NCBI RefSeq assembly: GCF_009828585.1
Contig: NZ_WSRZ01000014.1
Span: 1 to 64,000 of the forward strand
Reading direction: 5' to 3'
Length of the DNA: 64,000 nt
Source: Shewanella litoralis
GTDB taxonomy: Bacteria; Pseudomonadota; Gammaproteobacteria; Enterobacterales; Shewanellaceae
The notes beneath the pieces are model-generated. The model had not been told where the DNA came from and ran no database searches. It worked only from the letters and a program-made list of their open reading frames with translations. Below, piece by piece: positions 47,271-57,685 of the stretch (positions within the stretch are counted from its first letter, which is position 1; each line of letters starts with the position of its first letter). A program made the translations under genes and the position numbers.

Positions 47271-50200
47271 CTAAACTTCTCCATATTTGCCATCCAAAAT
47301 GGATTATTAACACTGTTTGCTGTTAATTTAAGTTCCGCGTTGTAACCTTTAAGGTTGATCACTAATTTGCCATCTTTTTTAGTCTGCGGACGTTTTTTAC
47401 TTAATTCATCTAACAGCTTGAAAAACGACCACTCACCTTCATATTTTTTATTGATAGAGCGACCACCGTTATGAAACGAAAAAGCAATTCTGGTTTCATT
47501 ATTGGCTCCAGGTCCAGGCCAAGAAAATAATTCCTTACGAGGTGGGCCATGGCGATATTTAAGTTGTTGTCCATCGATTTCAAACAGGATCATACTGACA
47601 GTACTGTCTAACGATTCTGGTTCTAATGAGAAATGGACCTTTGGCTGATTAGAGCCCGGTTCGAAAAAAGCTTCTTTGATAATGTCTGCTCGTTGATACA
47701 TTTCTAATATATCGGTACGAATACCGATATTATTTTTAAAACGCCAAGGTTTTTTACTGGTATCTACATGCGCTGCAAGATATTGATCCCAAAACTTATC
47801 TAATGTGCCGCCATAACCGAAAAACTTACCAAAATCTTTTAATCTCACATTCGATTTAGATTTACGATCAAATGGATATCGACCTGCTATAGCGCTATTA
47901 AATTCAGATACCACTTGCGACCGCCAAATACCATTAAAGCGCTGGCTTTGGTTTGATTTAGCAAATGAACGAGTTTTATACGCTACCTCGCCTAACCAAT
48001 TTTTAATTGGGTGAGGTAAACTCATCAATTGCTCAGACAAACTCTGTCCAAGTTGTGCAAAGCTCTCTTCTGTGGCTTGGTTTACAACATTTGCTTGACC
48101 ATCAGATTGCATAGCTAATTTGTTATAATTACGATTAAGCGCGCGTAATGTTGTTTGTATTTCATCAACATCAGCTATATCCACTTTTAATAACTCTGCA
48201 AAAGCATATTCAACGTCTTTACCCGGTAATTCAGCCGCATCAGACTGTATTGAAGTATCTGGTAATAACCTGTTGAGTTGAGCTTTTTTAGACCTAAATG
48301 CAACATCTGTAATATTGCCAGCAACTTCTGTAGCAACTTTTAAATTATTTGAACTAACAGGCACTTTAGTTAAATTCACATTTTTTTGAGCGGCTGTAAT
48401 AATGGTTTTAATAGGCTGATCAGGACTAGCAAGTGCAGCAGTAACACGCTCAGCCTCCTCACGTGTTGCATATGGCTTAATGGCGATATCACTTAGAAAA
48501 TCTTCCCAATAGAAAATATAATCTCGGATATACCTTTTCTCTAGCTCTTGAGCGAGCATCGTTTTTGCTTGCTCATCTAGCGTCGCTAAATCATCACCAT
48601 AAACCCAACTGTCCGCAGTCAGATTTTTAATGATTTTATTTTTTTCAATACTAAAAATACCGTGGAAGCCGTTAAAAGTGTACAGCCCTGGTATGCCTTG
48701 ATTAAATTGACGTCCACTGACAAACATTAGGCCGTCTAAACTGTCTAAGCTAAGTATGTCGACTAACTTAAAGTCAGGAATACTGCCGTTTGAAAAATCA
48801 TTTTTTAAACGTTGATATGCTCGTTCGACCAAAGGCAGCATCGTTAAATTAGCCCGAGCAAAATCGACGGTACTACTGTCGTATTTAGCCCCTCGAATAC
48901 CGAGAGACAATAATGTGTCTATATGCTTGTTTAACTCATCTCTCACTTCGTTATTGACATCACCCTCAAGGTTTCTATCAATGTATGCAGAGAACCATAC
49001 CTGAACATCGCTTTTGTCATAATGCTCTGGAAAATATAGCATTAAGTACGTTTTCAAAGTCTCATATAAGTAATTAAGGTGCTCGCTATTAGCATCCATT
49101 TCTTCACTAAGAATAGATTGCAAAAACGGCATTAAATGAGTTTCAAGTGCGCGATGATAAGCCGCTGTGGCTGGTTGTTTTAACTTGTCACCCTGATACA
49201 AGCCTAGTGTATGTGCATCGTCTGGTTTATCCGTTCCAAAACCTACCGGTAAATCACGGATAAGCGTTAAGCCTTTGGTTAATGTGATTACATCAGATTT
49301 GGCATTTAATCCACCATTGGTAATGGTTTTATAAGCAGTAATGCCTTGATAAGTATCATCAATTAATTGCCGATTCCAATCGTAACTTTGCCACCAAAAA
49401 TAACTGGTAAGTAAAGTCACACTCGCCGCTACACCTACCGATACTTTTCGAAGCAATTGGTTTTTATTGGTATGTTTACGATTAGTTGAGGCTAGGTTTT
49501 TTTCTGGAAAAATAACATCTTCTAAAAGACGTTTAATAAAATAGCTTCGTTGCTTATTCGTCGCAGACGTTTTTGCTTTACTCTTAATGCCACTCGATAA
49601 GTGATTCGACAGATGGTCAATAGGAGTGCCTTCTTGTGTCGCACTCGTTAAATACACTCCGCGAAGTAAAGGTGCTTCTTCATAGGCATTTGGGGCAAAT
49701 ATTTCTTTAAGGAAATCATCAGCAGAGCTTTGCAAAAGTCTAAGTTGCTTCGGGAATTCGTAAATAGCAGCACGGCGCTCTAAATCTCGCTCGTTTTTCA
49801 AACGACTATTCAATCGAGCATTTAAATTCAATAATAAATCATGAAATTCTTTATTAAATAAGCTGACGGTATCCGTGGCTTCAGAGTCAACATTTAATGG
49901 GAATGTAATACCCCAAATCTGTTCGCAGTCTTCTTTGGTTAAATCGTCAAAAAATTCATTAAATCCTGCGACCAAATCTGATTTTGAAAATAAGACGTAC
50001 ACAGGAAAAGTCATACCAAGCTGATTTTGCAACTCTTGTAAACGTTGCTTAATCGCGCGGGCATGTAAATTTCTTTCTGTCTTCGTTTGATTCAGTAAAT
50101 CAGACATACCCATACTGATAATGACGCCATTGATAGGTCGGATTGGGCGATATTTTTTTAATAACCCCAAAAAGCCCTGCCATGCACGCGAGTCTTGTTT

Positions 50201-50803
50201 AATATGACTATCTTGAGTGGTGTAACGACCCGCTGTATCAATCAATACCGCTTTATTGGTAAACCACCAATCACAGTGGCGAGTACCGCCAATGCCTTCA
50301 ATCATATCAACACCCATTTTTTCTTTTAATGGGTATTCCAAACCAGAATGCTGAATCGCGGTGGTTTTGCCACTGCCTGGCGGACCAATCATGATATACC
50401 AAGGTAATTCGTAGATACTCTTATTTTTAGTCAACTTAGTGTTTTTAAGAATATCTAACGCTTGAGTCATTTTATTCTGTAAAACAGTGATTTCACTTTT
50501 GGCTAAATCATCGCCCGATATGTTATTGCCATCTTCGCCATTAATTAAGCTATCAACCATCTTTTCACTTTGTTTTCTGTGAGATAATTGTCGCGTAAAA
50601 TGGATGGTGCCAAAAACAATCACGATAATAAGCAACAAAATAATCCGCGATGCTGCTGATGCTAATGGTTCATGTCCAGCGATAGCCACTAATGGACCGC
50701 CGAACCAAATAAGAAGTGATATACACACAAACCCTAAAATAGTAATGACCCATTTAGATTTGAGTGTTTCGACAATTCCTTTGCCGACTGATTTTAAAGA
50801 CAT
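47252..50803 (-). CDS. tssM: T6SS inner-membrane complex protein TssM
   Basis: A 1183-residue IcmF-family protein, the central column of the membrane complex that links TssL to TssJ. Two membrane helices lie near residues 18-38 and 52-68 and a third near 445-462. Between them is a GTPase-like domain with Walker A GPPGSGKTT (140-148), DTAGRY and FSKSDLV. The C-terminal periplasmic part carries the TssJ-binding end (WPGPGANNETRIAFS, WSFFKLLDE). Walker A is intact, as in P-loop-positive TssM proteins. Confidence 0.95.
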   Translation of the reverse strand: MSLKSVGKGIVETLKSKWVITILGFVCISLLIWFGGPLVAIAGHEPLASAASRIILLLIIVIVFGTIHFTRQLSHRKQSEKMVDSLINGEDGNNISGDDLAKSEITVLQNKMTQALDILKNTKLTKNKSIYELPWYIMIGPPGSGKTTAIQHSGLEYPLKEKMGVDMIEGIGGTRHCDWWFTNKAVLIDTAGRYTTQDSHIKQDSRAWQGFLGLLKKYRPIRPINGVIISMGMSDLLNQTKTERNLHARAIKQRLQELQNQLGMTFPVYVLFSKSDLVAGFNEFFDDLTKEDCEQIWGITFPLNVDSEATDTVSLFNKEFHDLLLNLNARLNSRLKNERDLERRAAIYEFPKQLRLLQSSADDFLKEIFAPNAYEEAPLLRGVYLTSATQEGTPIDHLSNHLSSGIKSKAKTSATNKQRSYFIKRLLEDVIFPEKNLASTNRKHTNKNQLLRKVSVGVAASVTLLTSYFWWQSYDWNRQLIDDTYQGITAYKTITNGGLNAKSDVITLTKGLTLIRDLPVGFGTDKPDDAHTLGLYQGDKLKQPATAAYHRALETHLMPFLQSILSEEMDANSEHLNYLYETLKTYLMLYFPEHYDKSDVQVWFSAYIDRNLEGDVNNEVRDELNKHIDTLLSLGIRGAKYDSSTVDFARANLTMLPLVERAYQRLKNDFSNGSIPDFKLVDILSLDSLDGLMFVSGRQFNQGIPGLYTFNGFHGIFSIEKNKIIKNLTADSWVYGDDLATLDEQAKTMLAQELEKRYIRDYIFYWEDFLSDIAIKPYATREEAERVTAALASPDQPIKTIITAAQKNVNLTKVPVSSNNLKVATEVAGNITDVAFRSKKAQLNRLLPDTSIQSDAAELPGKDVEYAFAELLKVDIADVDEIQTTLRALNRNYNKLAMQSDGQANVVNQATEESFAQLGQSLSEQLMSLPHPIKNWLGEVAYKTRSFAKSNQSQRFNGIWRSQVVSEFNSAIAGRYPFDRKSKSNVRLKDFGKFFGYGGTLDKFWDQYLAAHVDTSKKPWRFKNNIGIRTDILEMYQRADIIKEAFFEPGSNQPKVHFSLEPESLDSTVSMILFEIDGQQLKYRHGPPRKELFSWPGPGANNETRIAFSFHNGGRSINKKYEGEWSFFKLLDELSKKRPQTKKDGKLVINLKGYNAELKLTANSVNNPFWMANMEKFRCPANL

Positions 50804-50826
50804 TGATGCGATTCCTTTATGTCACA

Positions 50827-52116
50827 TTAAAACAATAAGTCGATTTCGATTCGACGATTTAAACCGCGATTGAGATCGCTATCATTAGGTACTCTTGGCT
50901 CAGATTCGCCACGCCCTTCAGGCCATAAACGACCACTTAACGATGCGTTATTAGCCAGAACATTAGCAATTGACGTTGCCCGTGCTAATGATAAATGCCA
51001 ATTAGATGGGTATTTAGACGTAAAAATAGGTTCATCATCGGTGTGACCGGTAATCAAAATTTTACCATCGGTGCTTTCAAGGGTACGCGCAATCTTGGCC
51101 AAGATGGCTTCAAAATCAGAACGAGGTTGGGTATTACCAGAAGCAAAGAGTTCGGTCGCACCAATGCGGATCCTTACGCGATCGCTTAACTGCTCTACCT
51201 CGAGTAAGTTTTTACCTATTTCGGTTTGCAGTAACTGTTGTAATAAAAGCGCTTCTTCTCGACTAAGTTGTTGTTGTGCTTCAACGGTTTTATCCCATGG
51301 CACTATCGAGGTTAACTCTTTGTAAGTTTCTGAAGAATAATGATTAATACTGTAGCTAAACCACATATAGATAAATAGGATTACCACACCAAATAGCGTA
51401 CCGATAACCCATAAAGGAAACGGTTGTTGGAACGTTAAGTTTGGTACAATATTTTGTCTCCAACCTGGAGATAATTCACGATGAAAGTCGCCTTTACAAG
51501 ATTGAATAGCTAAATATGTTCGTTCTCGTAATGCTTCAAGCTTTTGGTCGCCTTGCGGCTCAATTCTCATCTTACCGACAAAGCCTAACGTTAAGCATAG
51601 ATACATTAGCTCAAGCAAATTACACTTTTCTGCAGGGTTACGCAGTGAAGCATCAAGCAAGGTGTAAAAATATTCCCCCCCTAACGTTTCATTATGAAAA
51701 GTAGACAATAGACTGTCAGATGCCCAATAACTTTGTTCGCCCCATGGAGTATTTAATACCACTTCATCAATAAAACAGCATAAACAATATCGAGCCGATT
51801 TTATGTCATCTGACGCTAAATCAGAATTACGCAGTTGTTGCTCATAATTTTTAATGAGCTCTACACAGTGAACCCGCAATGTATTGACATCATCATGTTG
51901 AGTGCTATTTCGTAATTGTGTACAAATCGATAATAGCGTACCGGCATAGTCCACGATCGGGTTTTGCGATAAGCTTAATTGTGAGCGATTCGCTCGATTA
52001 TCAACACGTTGATCTTGGATCAACGTTTTTTGATTATCATCATCGACTTTGGTTTTAGTACCCGCCATACCTGCCCCTTTCCCTGGACGAGGTTTAACGA
52101 TGGTTTTATCGTTCAC
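50827..52116 (-). CDS. tssL: T6SS membrane protein TssL with C-terminal OmpA-like domain
   Basis: A 429-residue DotU-family protein with a peptidoglycan-binding extension. The cytoplasmic DotU domain covers about 50-220 (SARYCLCCFIDEVVLNTPWG, HNETLGGEYFYTLLD, MYLCLTLGFVGKMR), a single membrane helix is near 228-250, and the OmpA_C-like periplasmic domain near 300-429 has ITGHTDDEPI and LSLARATSIANVL, GRGESEPRVPN, NRRIEI. This specialised form anchors the complex to the cell wall. Start is GTG 52116 with AAGGA upstream. Confidence 0.95.
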   Translation of the reverse strand: MNDKTIVKPRPGKGAGMAGTKTKVDDDNQKTLIQDQRVDNRANRSQLSLSQNPIVDYAGTLLSICTQLRNSTQHDDVNTLRVHCVELIKNYEQQLRNSDLASDDIKSARYCLCCFIDEVVLNTPWGEQSYWASDSLLSTFHNETLGGEYFYTLLDASLRNPAEKCNLLELMYLCLTLGFVGKMRIEPQGDQKLEALRERTYLAIQSCKGDFHRELSPGWRQNIVPNLTFQQPFPLWVIGTLFGVVILFIYMWFSYSINHYSSETYKELTSIVPWDKTVEAQQQLSREEALLLQQLLQTEIGKNLLEVEQLSDRVRIRIGATELFASGNTQPRSDFEAILAKIARTLESTDGKILITGHTDDEPIFTSKYPSNWHLSLARATSIANVLANNASLSGRLWPEGRGESEPRVPNDSDLNRGLNRRIEIDLLF

Positions 52117-52140
52117 AAAATTATCCTTAATATTTGACGT

Positions 52141-53469
52141 TTAAATGTTCACAGCCCAAAGCTCAAGTTGAAGATCAGGATAAGCACCTGAAATATGCAT
52201 AGCTACGCCACCACTTGATTTGAGTTTGACCCAATGGCTATTATTTTTATCCAGTTGGAAGTAGTGATATCCAGCATGATATGGCACTTGTCTTGGTGCA
52301 ACGGGTAAATTAGAAATACCAATACCTGGTAATTGGTTATTAACCAGTTCACGGATCGATTCAACCGAACCAATTTTGATTTGAGATGGTAACCGTTGAC
52401 GTAGTTCATCATTGGGGACATTCGCTTTGACAGCCAAAATGAATTCCGCATTGTCGAGCATGCTTTTATCTGCAATCGTCGAGAAATAAACCCCAAATTT
52501 AGTTTTCTCTAGCACAAGTTCAGTTGCACTTTGCTCTAAAACACTACTTAACCCATGATTGACAATTACCATGGTATTGCTAAATACATAGGTTAAGTTG
52601 TCATGTTGATAAATAGGAAAATTAGGTGGCCGCTTATTAGGGCTACTAAATGTAGATAATTCACCCGAAAAACTAATTAAGGTGCGATATAACAATTCAG
52701 GATGAATATGATTAACGACACCGTAATGTTCAAAAATAGGCTGGTATTTATTCAATAATTGCAGCATTAGAAAGTCTGCAATAGAACTAGACGTACCTTG
52801 AGATTGGCTTAAACGGCCCGCGATAGCTTCTGCTCGTTGATTAATCATACCGGTAACTTCGGTAGTCACATTCATTAGGGCTTTAATGTGTTCAATACCT
52901 GTACAAGCCGGAATGAATTTTTTATCTAAACGAATAACGCCTTCTTCTGACACGTCTATAACACGTCCAATCGCTATCGATACGTATCCAGAACGGTCTT
53001 CACTTTGCAGTTTTAAGCGGCAGTCTAGTTTAGCAACTTGGAGTACTTCCATTGCATCAGAACCCACACTCGTATCGACAATGTTGTGATCTTCATAGGT
53101 GTAACGGGTAATTTGGTTTTGTTCATATGATGAAATATTTAAGCCATTACTTTTCGCAACAGGCAGAACCAAATACACTAGCTGGTCAAAGGTACCTGCA
53201 GGAATACTGATAGCTTTAGGCAATGGACTCTGTTCTGGTAAACACGCTAATGTATTGTCAGGAAATACACAGTCAATTCTATCTAATCCAAATTGTCCAA
53301 GCGGTAAAAGGCCATAGTTAACTTCATAGCTCACCACTCCCCACGCTAAAGGATTATTATTGCTCGCGGCACGTGCCTGTTGATGTTGCAGAAAACGTTC
53401 TTGCTGTTGCATATGTTGCGGACGAAGAAACATGCCCTCTGTCCATGCTATTGGGCTAAAATCGCTCAT
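52141..53469 (-). CDS. tssK: T6SS baseplate protein TssK
   Basis: A 442-residue trimeric connector between baseplate and membrane complex. The start region IAWTEGMFLRPQHMQQQERF is the family signature. Later segments VNYGLLPLGQFGLDRI, HPELLYRTLISFSGELSTF and YHYFQLDKNNSHW also match. It begins 24 bases after tssJ and is followed by tssL 24 bases later, within one operon. Confidence 0.95.
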   Translation of the reverse strand: MSDFSPIAWTEGMFLRPQHMQQQERFLQHQQARAASNNNPLAWGVVSYEVNYGLLPLGQFGLDRIDCVFPDNTLACLPEQSPLPKAISIPAGTFDQLVYLVLPVAKSNGLNISSYEQNQITRYTYEDHNIVDTSVGSDAMEVLQVAKLDCRLKLQSEDRSGYVSIAIGRVIDVSEEGVIRLDKKFIPACTGIEHIKALMNVTTEVTGMINQRAEAIAGRLSQSQGTSSSIADFLMLQLLNKYQPIFEHYGVVNHIHPELLYRTLISFSGELSTFSSPNKRPPNFPIYQHDNLTYVFSNTMVIVNHGLSSVLEQSATELVLEKTKFGVYFSTIADKSMLDNAEFILAVKANVPNDELRQRLPSQIKIGSVESIRELVNNQLPGIGISNLPVAPRQVPYHAGYHYFQLDKNNSHWVKLKSSGGVAMHISGAYPDLQLELWAVNI

Positions 53470-53493
53470 AATTTCCCTATTGACTCACAACCA

Positions 53494-53964
53494 TTATTTT
53501 TCTGAGTTATAAACTGCTATTTTTTCGATGTTAATAATGACATCGTCATACCCCGTAGGATCGACTGCAACAACCGAACGCCAGCGTGATGAATCAATAT
53601 CTCGATACGCCACAATGACGCCAACAAAACGGGTATTGTTGCCTAATGTCATCGTGTACTCTCGAGATTCTGACGGTTGTAGTTCCAATTCATCTTTACG
53701 AATAAGATCAGGACCAAGAACACTTTCAGCTGATTCATCAAGAGTAAAAAAATCTTGTGTATCAAAGATGGTTCTTGATGATAATTCGAAAATTTTGACG
53801 ACCACTGGTGAAGGACGATTGTTGATATCTGGATTAATATCGGCACTCGCAATAAACGTCACATCTGTCGATGGTGGCACAACAGCATTGATAGTTTTAC
53901 AACCGGCAGCGAGTAATAACACACTGATGATTGTGGTTAAATATAGACCAAACTTTAACTTCAT
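53494..53964 (-). CDS. tssJ: T6SS outer-membrane lipoprotein TssJ
   Basis: A 156-residue lipoprotein anchoring the membrane complex in the outer membrane. Lipobox LLAAGC gives Cys22; the mature part is a beta-sandwich with STDVTFIASADINPDINNRP, SPVVVKIFELSSRTIFDTQDF and LDESAESVLGPDLIRKDELE, all usual for TssJ. Confidence 0.93.
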   Translation of the reverse strand: MKLKFGLYLTTIISVLLLAAGCKTINAVVPPSTDVTFIASADINPDINNRPSPVVVKIFELSSRTIFDTQDFFTLDESAESVLGPDLIRKDELELQPSESREYTMTLGNNTRFVGVIVAYRDIDSSRWRSVVAVDPTGYDDVIINIEKIAVYNSEK

Positions 53965-53981
53965 TTATTAGCCCTTAATAA

Positions 53982-55343
53982 TTATAACGTTTTGATTTTA
54001 TTGTCGTATGCTTTAACAAAATCGTCTGATAATGCGGCGGCACTGTCTTGCGAGAATTCAGTGTTAAGATCTGAATGTAAGCTTCTATACACTTTCCATT
54101 GCCTGGCCTGTTTCTGTCCAGGTACCAACAACCCGGTAAACGATTGGCTTTGGCTTTTAGTTTCGATTAAATCAGGATCTAATTGATTTAATAACCCACG
54201 AATAGCACCTAAAGTACCAGCTGTTAATGCGGTATCATGTTTGCGCCCATCATTAAATGCTTCTGTAATAGCTTGTTGTGATGATAAGAAACTGGCGCTT
54301 TTTCTTAAAAATAAATTTTGAAACACATCATCAATATTGGCAGAAAACTTTAAAGGATTATTTTCTCGCTGTTGGAACGTAGTTTGATTAATTCTAAATT
54401 CTGTTTTTAGCTTTGATCGCTGGCGTAAGGAGTCCATAAGACCAGTCAACATTAACTGCATACTTTGCCCAAGTTCAAACATCAACTCTTCACTTAGCAC
54501 ACCAGAATAATCTTGCTCATTTATTCCCAATCCTTTAAAAAATGCTTGGCTTAAGCCTGATGGCGTAACGTTTTGGTGACTCACTCGCGATTGAGAAGGC
54601 GCCGCGACCGTTTTGGAGATATCAGTATTAATTGTCTCGGTTACTTTTACAGGAGCAATAGTCGCCTGAACCTCTTGAGTAACAGGTTTCATCGGCTCAG
54701 AGGCTATAACATTACTGTGTAAATTCTGACCAAAAATATCTTTATCCCATTCTTCTGGGATCGCCACGGGGGGTTGAAAGTGGTCTTGCAAGTCAGCGTT
54801 CATTTCGGATAAGCCTGCTGACTGCTGCCTAGATTGCTTTAACAACATAGCAGAATCAAACCCTGCAATATCAGAGTCAAATTCAGAATTAAACATTGAT
54901 GATGACGTTGATGAAGTCATTTTTTGCGGGGTGATAGACGTCTCTAATTTAGCTGGAATAGCAGCAACTTGAGCATGCTGTATATGACTCGCATCTGCAG
55001 TCTGCATCGGTAACTTAGCGCTAATTTCATAATCGCCGAACGTCAGTAAATCATCATGATCTATTTTATGTTCACGGGTTGCACCAAGCGCATCAACAGC
55101 ACGGTTTACATACAGACCATTCGTTGATAAATCAGCAATATAAAAGCCATCATTGCGTTTGGTAATTTTTGCATGTGTGCCAGAAACCACTTTTTCAGGG
55201 TCTGGTAAATACCAATCACATGATTCTGAACGACCCAAAGTTAACGAATCAGTCACTGTTTTAGTTATGATTTGCTCAGGGGATAATCTGTGATAACTCA
55301 CAATTTCTAGCGATAATTCCATTTTTATTATATCGTCCTTCAT
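53982..55343 (-). CDS. tagH: FHA-domain T6SS protein TagH/Fha
   Basis: A 453-residue protein: an N-terminal forkhead-associated domain (about residues 25-100; LGRSESCDWYLPDPEKVVSGTHA, YIADLSTNGLYVN) that binds phosphothreonine, a long low-complexity linker, and a C-terminal conserved TagH region (PLKFSANIDDVFQNLF, ITEAFNDGRKHDTAL). It is the probable target of PpkA phosphorylation and switches the apparatus on. ATG 55343 is used; TTG 55346 precedes it and ATG 55322 is an alternative. The linker is rich in S/T/Q. Confidence 0.9.
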   Translation of the reverse strand: MKDDIIKMELSLEIVSYHRLSPEQIITKTVTDSLTLGRSESCDWYLPDPEKVVSGTHAKITKRNDGFYIADLSTNGLYVNRAVDALGATREHKIDHDDLLTFGDYEISAKLPMQTADASHIQHAQVAAIPAKLETSITPQKMTSSTSSSMFNSEFDSDIAGFDSAMLLKQSRQQSAGLSEMNADLQDHFQPPVAIPEEWDKDIFGQNLHSNVIASEPMKPVTQEVQATIAPVKVTETINTDISKTVAAPSQSRVSHQNVTPSGLSQAFFKGLGINEQDYSGVLSEELMFELGQSMQLMLTGLMDSLRQRSKLKTEFRINQTTFQQRENNPLKFSANIDDVFQNLFLRKSASFLSSQQAITEAFNDGRKHDTALTAGTLGAIRGLLNQLDPDLIETKSQSQSFTGLLVPGQKQARQWKVYRSLHSDLNTEFSQDSAAALSDDFVKAYDNKIKTL

Positions 55344-55376
55344 CAACTTATAGACTCATCATCAATAGCTTGTCAG

Positions 55377-57365
55377 TTATAGCCTTTGTACACCATTTAG
55401 GCGTTCATACATCTCATTGCCTCGAGCAAATAATTCTCGTGCTGTTTTCAAATATTGTTTTTCTAGATAGATATTCGCTTGACGTAAAAATGAAGCCGCT
55501 AAACGCTTATCAAGAGTTTGTAATGGCTTAAAGTCCTCTGGTAAATTTGTTGCAAGATCTCTCACATCTCGATCAAATTTTTGTAAATCTTTAGGATCGT
55601 CAATGGCTTCTAATCGCAATGTTAATTGGTCAAAAGTATCTCGGTAATACACTTCAGCAGCCTCATATGGGTAACTCACAGTGATCCCTTTCGCCGTTGA
55701 ATTGTGATAATCATTCAACGCTTTTACAGCCACTTTTAATTCTGAACCGTATGCAATAAGCGGTTTCGCATCAGGGTAACTGGCAAATATCATTTCACCC
55801 GTCGTAATTAATGCACCTATCTGTTTAATATTGTGGCTTTTTAACGCATTATTAAATGTTGTTGCAAACAGCGTATATTCTTCTGTGCTTGCCATATAAC
55901 GATAATTGGGTTCTACGAAAGCTAAACCATCAACAATAGACTGGATATTATTACTGCCCTCTTCGTTATAACGAGCTTGAGATAATAACAAGCTTAAACG
56001 TTCTGACAGAGAATCAATCACAGATTGCTTGCTGCGTTCAGCCTGATTCTTCATTTGTGATAAACGAATCGAATCTGGATAATAACGTTCTACATCCTCA
56101 ATAACATGTGCGATTTTTTCGTAATCTTGATATAAGCCATTATGACTTTTAGGCAACGAAGCAATACGCTGTTCGACAATATCTAATACTTCTACTTGAT
56201 GTATTTTTAATAAGCCATTTTTGATTAAGGCATTATCATCAGGAATATCATCTATGCGATCTAATAACCCAGTAGCGGGAATATATTGAAACGCTTCAAC
56301 TTCATTTTGTGCTTTGCTTGTTTTAGCGACTTTACTTTGCAAGTCATCTAATTGAACTTGATAATATTGTTGAACTTGCACCCCAACAACAGCAATAACG
56401 GCACCCGCAGCTATCGCAGTAGGTAAAGGCCAACTTTTGCTGTGAAATTTTTTGTTTATTTGTTCAATCGAAGATGCACGATGGGCTTTTTGAAGTGCTA
56501 AGCCTTTCTTCAGCATTGGCCATAGTCGTAAACTAATATGTTTTGGTTTAACCAATTTAGTTTTCGTTAAATCGACTTCATTTGCAGCAATACGCTTGTA
56601 AGGATGTTTGCTCGTTAACAACTCATAGCTAATGCATGAGAAAGCAAAAATATCATCGGCAATACATGCATCTTGTCCAGATAACTGTTCATAGCTTGCA
56701 TAAGCTGGGGTATAACCTGTTAAAGGAGAGTCTTGATCCGCTTCAGCAAAAGCATACTGGTCTTCTCTTTGCTGTAAGTTTTTAGCGACACCAAAATCAA
56801 ATACTTTGATATTACCTTCACGAGTAAGAAAAATATTTGAAGGCTTTAAATCAGTATGGATTATACCTTGCTTATGAGCATACGACAGTGCCGAAGCTAT
56901 CTGTTCAATAATCTTTATGGAGCCATTAAAGTTGATCCCCAATGGCTTTGAACGTTTAATAACTTGATCTAATGACTCACCGTCTAACCACTCCATCACC
57001 ATAAAGTGAAAACCATCATCAGTGTCAACATCATAAACACGAATTATATTAGGGTGAGATAATAGTTGAGTTTGTACGGACTCTTTAATAAGGACTTGTT
57101 GGGCTTCAGGAATATTAGATAATTGGGATAATAGTACTTTTATTGCAACAAATGGTTCTGCTACATTTAAAGATTCTAAATAGAGATCTTTGGCTCGGTA
57201 TATATCGCTCATACCACCATGGCCAATTTTAGATTCAATTAAATATCTGCTTTTGAAACATTTTCCAATCAAATTCACTTTGTTGGTATTAGTTCCAGCA
57301 TTTTCTAATCCAGCGACGACTGTTTTATCTTCAGTAGACATGTTTGGTGCTTTACTCTTATCCAT
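55377..57365 (-). CDS. ppkA: Transmembrane serine/threonine kinase PpkA
   Basis: A 662-residue kinase opening the T6SS locus. The cytoplasmic kinase domain (about 40-300) has the glycine loop IGHGGMSDIYRA, Lys76 in VAIKV, catalytic loop HTDLKPSN (170-177, Asp172; HTD instead of the common HRD) and DFG at 190-192. One membrane helix is near 313-332. The remainder is periplasmic and helical, a likely sensor region without a recognised domain. It may start at ATG 57341 instead. In H1-type systems this kinase phosphorylates Fha to activate firing. Confidence 0.92.
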   Translation of the reverse strand: MDKSKAPNMSTEDKTVVAGLENAGTNTNKVNLIGKCFKSRYLIESKIGHGGMSDIYRAKDLYLESLNVAEPFVAIKVLLSQLSNIPEAQQVLIKESVQTQLLSHPNIIRVYDVDTDDGFHFMVMEWLDGESLDQVIKRSKPLGINFNGSIKIIEQIASALSYAHKQGIIHTDLKPSNIFLTREGNIKVFDFGVAKNLQQREDQYAFAEADQDSPLTGYTPAYASYEQLSGQDACIADDIFAFSCISYELLTSKHPYKRIAANEVDLTKTKLVKPKHISLRLWPMLKKGLALQKAHRASSIEQINKKFHSKSWPLPTAIAAGAVIAVVGVQVQQYYQVQLDDLQSKVAKTSKAQNEVEAFQYIPATGLLDRIDDIPDDNALIKNGLLKIHQVEVLDIVEQRIASLPKSHNGLYQDYEKIAHVIEDVERYYPDSIRLSQMKNQAERSKQSVIDSLSERLSLLLSQARYNEEGSNNIQSIVDGLAFVEPNYRYMASTEEYTLFATTFNNALKSHNIKQIGALITTGEMIFASYPDAKPLIAYGSELKVAVKALNDYHNSTAKGITVSYPYEAAEVYYRDTFDQLTLRLEAIDDPKDLQKFDRDVRDLATNLPEDFKPLQTLDKRLAASFLRQANIYLEKQYLKTARELFARGNEMYERLNGVQRL

Positions 57366-57685
57366 AAGTACAGGTTAATCCCTTCATATTATCCTAAAGT
57401 ATGTAAACTATCTTCCTAGTGAATCAAAGTTACCCAGATATGTTGCAGCAAGAACAAGTAAAAAACAACATTTAAAAAGATTCAAAAAACAATTTAATCA
57501 AATATGTAAAAATAGCACACCCATTAGTATGTATTGATAACAAAAAACATCACAAAGAATGTTTTACATTAAAAATATAATCTAAAATCATTAAAAAAAT
57601 GGTTTTTATATTGACCCAATAAAACATTATCGGTAATTTACGCATTCTTTTTAATGGACCACATTTTTAAAGGACTAATATAAAT
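57366..57685. promoter_or_regulatory. Divergent control region of ppkA and the OmpA-like gene
   Basis: 320 very AT-rich bases separating the first T6SS operon (minus) from the lipoprotein gene (plus). It must contain the main T6SS promoter. No specific operator or sigma-54 site was found by eye; the base composition would suit H-NS-type silencing, which is inference. Confidence 0.4.
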
